A stretch of 64,000 bases of DNA from Desulfobulbus oralis (GTDB lineage: Bacteria > Desulfobacterota > Desulfobulbia > Desulfobulbales > Desulfobulbaceae): positions 186,001 to 250,000 of the forward strand of contig NZ_CP021255.1 in the NCBI RefSeq assembly GCF_002952055.1. The letters run 5' to 3'. Below, one piece after another: positions 61,742 to 64,000 of the stretch (its first letter is position 1; every line of letters starts with the position of its first letter). Under the pieces are notes generated by a model that was not told where the DNA came from, did not search any database, and saw nothing but the letters and a program-made list of their open reading frames with translations. A program made the position numbers and the translations under genes.

Positions 61742-62866
61742 CTATTCCCCAGGAGCGGCGGGCCGTCTTTTTCTGAAGCGTTTCCGCTGCTTTTCAGGGT
61801 TAGCAGGGTCCGCCTTCGCCTCTCTGGCCCGGGCCCGGGCCGCACGGCGCTCTCCCAGTTCATGCTGAAAGGGCACTGGAACCCGCAGCACACGCTCGGC
61901 CCCAAAGGCCCCCTCTCGCCCCGCACCGGCATCCCTGAAATCCGCCAGCAAAGGCTCTCCCTTTTGCACCGACTTCCGGATCCGCACCGGCCCCGCCCAC
62001 AGAATGTACTGCTCGTTGTACTCAGCATCCGCAACAGCCTGCTGCGGCGACATCAGCAACGCCCCGCTCTCCGTCTCCACCGCAAAGACCTCCAGCCCCG
62101 TCCTGGCCCTGAGAATCTCGTTGTTCGCCACAAACCAGTCCACACGCGTATACACCGTGCCAAACACATCCACCGTGATGTACACATCCACCTCGGCCTC
62201 AGACGGCGCCACCACCTGCACCCCCTCCAGGAACAGATAGGTCTGCACAATCGCCGTCAGAAACTGCAGATCCTCCGTGTTGAACTCCTCCGAGTTGTGA
62301 TACGCTCCCAGTCCCTCGTACTGCAGCCCCAACTGCGCCTGCGCCGCACCGCCCCGCGTGACCGCGCGCTTCTCGCTGGGCGACGCCAGCAGACTCGAGC
62401 TCGTCGTGGTCTGGGTGCCATGCGTCCGGGTGCTGCTGCCGGAAGACAGGCCCCCGCTGTTCTCCGTAGTCGAACTGCTGCTCGATGTCGTGGTCGAACT
62501 GCTCTCGTAGCGCGGGTAAATATACGTTTCCTTCACCTGCGGCTGCTGCTGGTAATACCCGTGCAACTGCGAGACAATGGAAAAGCGCCCCCCAGTCAGG
62601 TTCCCGGCCCCGGTGTCGCCCATGGCGTTCACATAGATGTTCACCTTCCGCCCCCGGATCGCCCCAAGATCGATCTGCCTGATCGCCGTCCGCGTGGCCG
62701 CCGCAACCAGCTCCTGCTCGATGGCAAAGCGCTTGCCCCCGCCATGACCGGGTATGCCCGTCAGGGCCGCACAGCCGGAGAGCTGCAGCACACAGAACAA
62801 AACAGAAAGCAAACCAAAACACCACGGCAGACCACGCCTGCCCGGAAAAACCGACTTTTTCATCAC
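61742..62866 (-). CDS. Lipoprotein linked to the type I secretion genes
   Basis: A 374-aa protein with a lipobox LQLSGCAA (Cys32). The body has KRFAIEQELVAAATRTAIRQIDL and KVNIYVNAMGDTGAGNLTGGR, then a Ser/Thr-rich linker (about 120-165), GLQYEGLGAYHNSEEFN and VDVYITVDVFGTVYTRVDWF. The tail is highly basic (about 325-374, Arg/Ala/Lys). I do not recognise the family. Its start overlaps the HlyD-type stop by 4 nt, so it is translated with the secretion apparatus. A role in surface retention or export of the RTX proteins is a reasonable guess. Confidence 0.75.
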   Translation of the reverse strand: MMKKSVFPGRRGLPWCFGLLSVLFCVLQLSGCAALTGIPGHGGGKRFAIEQELVAAATRTAIRQIDLGAIRGRKVNIYVNAMGDTGAGNLTGGRFSIVSQLHGYYQQQPQVKETYIYPRYESSSTTTSSSSSTTENSGGLSSGSSTRTHGTQTTTSSSLLASPSEKRAVTRGGAAQAQLGLQYEGLGAYHNSEEFNTEDLQFLTAIVQTYLFLEGVQVVAPSEAEVDVYITVDVFGTVYTRVDWFVANNEILRARTGLEVFAVETESGALLMSPQQAVADAEYNEQYILWAGPVRIRKSVQKGEPLLADFRDAGAGREGAFGAERVLRVPVPFQHELGERRAARARAREAKADPANPEKQRKRFRKRRPAAPGE

Positions 62867-64000
62867 GGCTCGCGCAGCCCCTCGTCCAAAGCCCGGATAA
62901 CGGGATAGAGAAAATACGAAATCACTGAGCGCGTCCCCACCTTGATCTCCGCACGCAGCTTCATCCCCGGCAGCAGACGAAAGCCTGCCGGAACCTTTTG
63001 CAATTTGCTGTCCAGCAGGGTGATCCGGCAGCGGTAAAAGGCCGCGCCCCCAGCCGGGTGGGCTTCTTCTCCCTTAAGCAGCTCTTCCCCAGAAGCACGG
63101 GCAAAGGCGTTTTCGCTGATCACCCGCACCGCTCCGGGCAGAACCCCATGCCGCTGAAAGGGAAAGGCATCGAGCTTGATCCGCGCCGTATCACCCTCCC
63201 TGATCCGGCCAATGTCTCTGGACGCCACCTCCACCTCCGCCTCCAGCACCGTGCCCCGCGGCACCAGCACCATGAACGGCTCGGCCTGCTGAATCACCGA
63301 ACCCACCGAGCGCTCCGCCGCCTGCAGCACCACCCCACGGGCCGGGGCCCTCAGCTCGATCAGCTCATGCATCCGACGCGCCTTGTGCAGCTCCTCCTCA
63401 ACCCGGTTGTGCTCACGCCGCAACTCCACCGCCTGTTCCAGAAGATCAGCCTGACGCTCCTCCACAAAACGCCGCCACTCCGAACGAGCCTCCTTCAGCT
63501 CCTGCCGGGTCACCTCGGCCTCGGCACGCAGGTTGCCCAGCACATTCTCCACCTCGACCCGCGCCTTCCTGGCCTCGATCAGACGAAGCCGCCTCTGCGT
63601 CTCATCCTCCCCCTTCAGCCGACGCGCCGCTGTGCCCTCCATGTCCCGCAGCACCTTGCCCTGTCGCTCCTGACCCGCCTGCTGAACCCCATTCTGGGCC
63701 AGTTTCGCCTCCAGCGCCGCCACCTTGTCCGCATTCAGACGCCGCGTCTCCGCCACCACCTGCCGCCGCTGCCTCAGCACCTGCTCCTGCAGAAGACCGT
63801 CCCCCGCCTCCTCCGGTCTGGCCCGGAAATCCCCGCCCCCAAGCTCCGCCTCTATCCGCCTGAGCTGCGCCGCCAGAGCATGGGCCTGCTTCTCCAACTG
63901 CCCCAGATCCGCACTGGCAAAGGTCGCATCCAGGGTCGCCAGCAACTGCCCCGCCTCCACCGCATCCCCCACTCTGGCCTCGATGCTCCGGATCACCGCC
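62863..64000 (-). CDS. HlyD-family type I secretion membrane-fusion protein, 3' part
   Basis: 379 codons of a HlyD/PrtE/LapC-type adaptor; the N-terminus with its membrane helix is beyond the right edge. The visible part starts in the first lipoyl half (SIEARVGDAVEAGQLLATLD). It continues through a long coiled-coil hairpin (about 200 charged residues), the second lipoyl half (LRAPARGVVLQAAERSVGSVIQ) and the beta-barrel (ARIKLDAFPFQRHGVLPGAV). It ends with the family signature GFRLLPGMKLRAEIKVGTRSVISYFLYPVIRAL. It links an ABC transporter to a TolC-type channel. It is presumably the exporter for the RTX proteins; the ABC and TolC genes should lie to the right. Confidence 0.93.
   Translation of the reverse strand, partial: AVIRSIEARVGDAVEAGQLLATLDATFASADLGQLEKQAHALAAQLRRIEAELGGGDFRARPEEAGDGLLQEQVLRQRRQVVAETRRLNADKVAALEAKLAQNGVQQAGQERQGKVLRDMEGTAARRLKGEDETQRRLRLIEARKARVEVENVLGNLRAEAEVTRQELKEARSEWRRFVEERQADLLEQAVELRREHNRVEEELHKARRMHELIELRAPARGVVLQAAERSVGSVIQQAEPFMVLVPRGTVLEAEVEVASRDIGRIREGDTARIKLDAFPFQRHGVLPGAVRVISENAFARASGEELLKGEEAHPAGGAAFYRCRITLLDSKLQKVPAGFRLLPGMKLRAEIKVGTRSVISYFLYPVIRALDEGLREP

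Overview
The window is GC-rich, gene-dense bacterial chromosome. The left half (1 to about 30.8 kb) is mostly housekeeping genes in tightly overlapping operons, nearly all on the minus strand. The right half (about 30.8-64 kb) is a repeat-rich type I secretion island. Gene content fits a Gram-negative anaerobe of the Desulfobacterota (sulfate-reducer lineage, perhaps Desulfobulbales). Pointers are LptG, lipoproteins and HlyD (outer membrane), a one-piece class I [4Fe-4S] fumarase, a BadF/HgdC-type activator ATPase, a short RdgC-like protein with a separate partner, and a fused CdaA-YbbR protein. This placement is inference; no rRNA or marker phylogeny is available here.

Left half, in order: the 5' part of a COG2187-type kinase; tRNA-Arg(CCT) with its terminator; two coupled glgC-type genes; class I fumarase with its own terminator; a gatB-radC-hemW operon; a secreted beta-propeller-like protein; an RdgC-like/TPR/partner cluster; an lptG operon carrying an ASKHA ATPase and a cysteine-containing partner; a DHH phosphoesterase; nagZ with a small conserved gene; a PcrA/UvrD helicase; rfbB-rfbC; the CdaA-YbbR fusion; rpmB with a small acidic protein; an SDR enzyme lacking its catalytic lysine; an M16 peptidase; serS; and a lipoprotein alpha/beta hydrolase.

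Right half: three giant RTX genes (about 2658, 2986 and 2192 codons once repaired) lie in tandem on the minus strand. They share C-terminal architecture: 297-bp Ig/cadherin-like repeats, 537/543-bp RTX-related repeats and a common C-terminal secretion region. Their N-terminal domains are unrelated. RTX2 starts with a phage (T4-type) lysozyme-like active site. Immediately upstream of each RTX gene, 20-30 bp away, lie one or two unrelated small genes for secreted or membrane proteins, which are candidate immunity proteins. Farther upstream are a vestige of a fourth RTX gene, a lipoprotein, and the 3' part of a HlyD-type type I secretion adaptor that runs off the right edge. I read this as a recombining array of type-I-secreted, polymorphic, probably antibacterial effectors with neighbour-encoded protection.

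All three RTX genes are currently interrupted: RTX1 by one 1-nt frameshift, RTX2 by two C6-to-C5 tract contractions, RTX3 by an IS5-family element with a TA duplication. Removing each lesion restores one long frame exactly. An IS630-family element interrupts a further small gene. Near-identical DNA over several kilobases between the RTX copies shows recent gene conversion or duplication; it is also where an assembly could go wrong.
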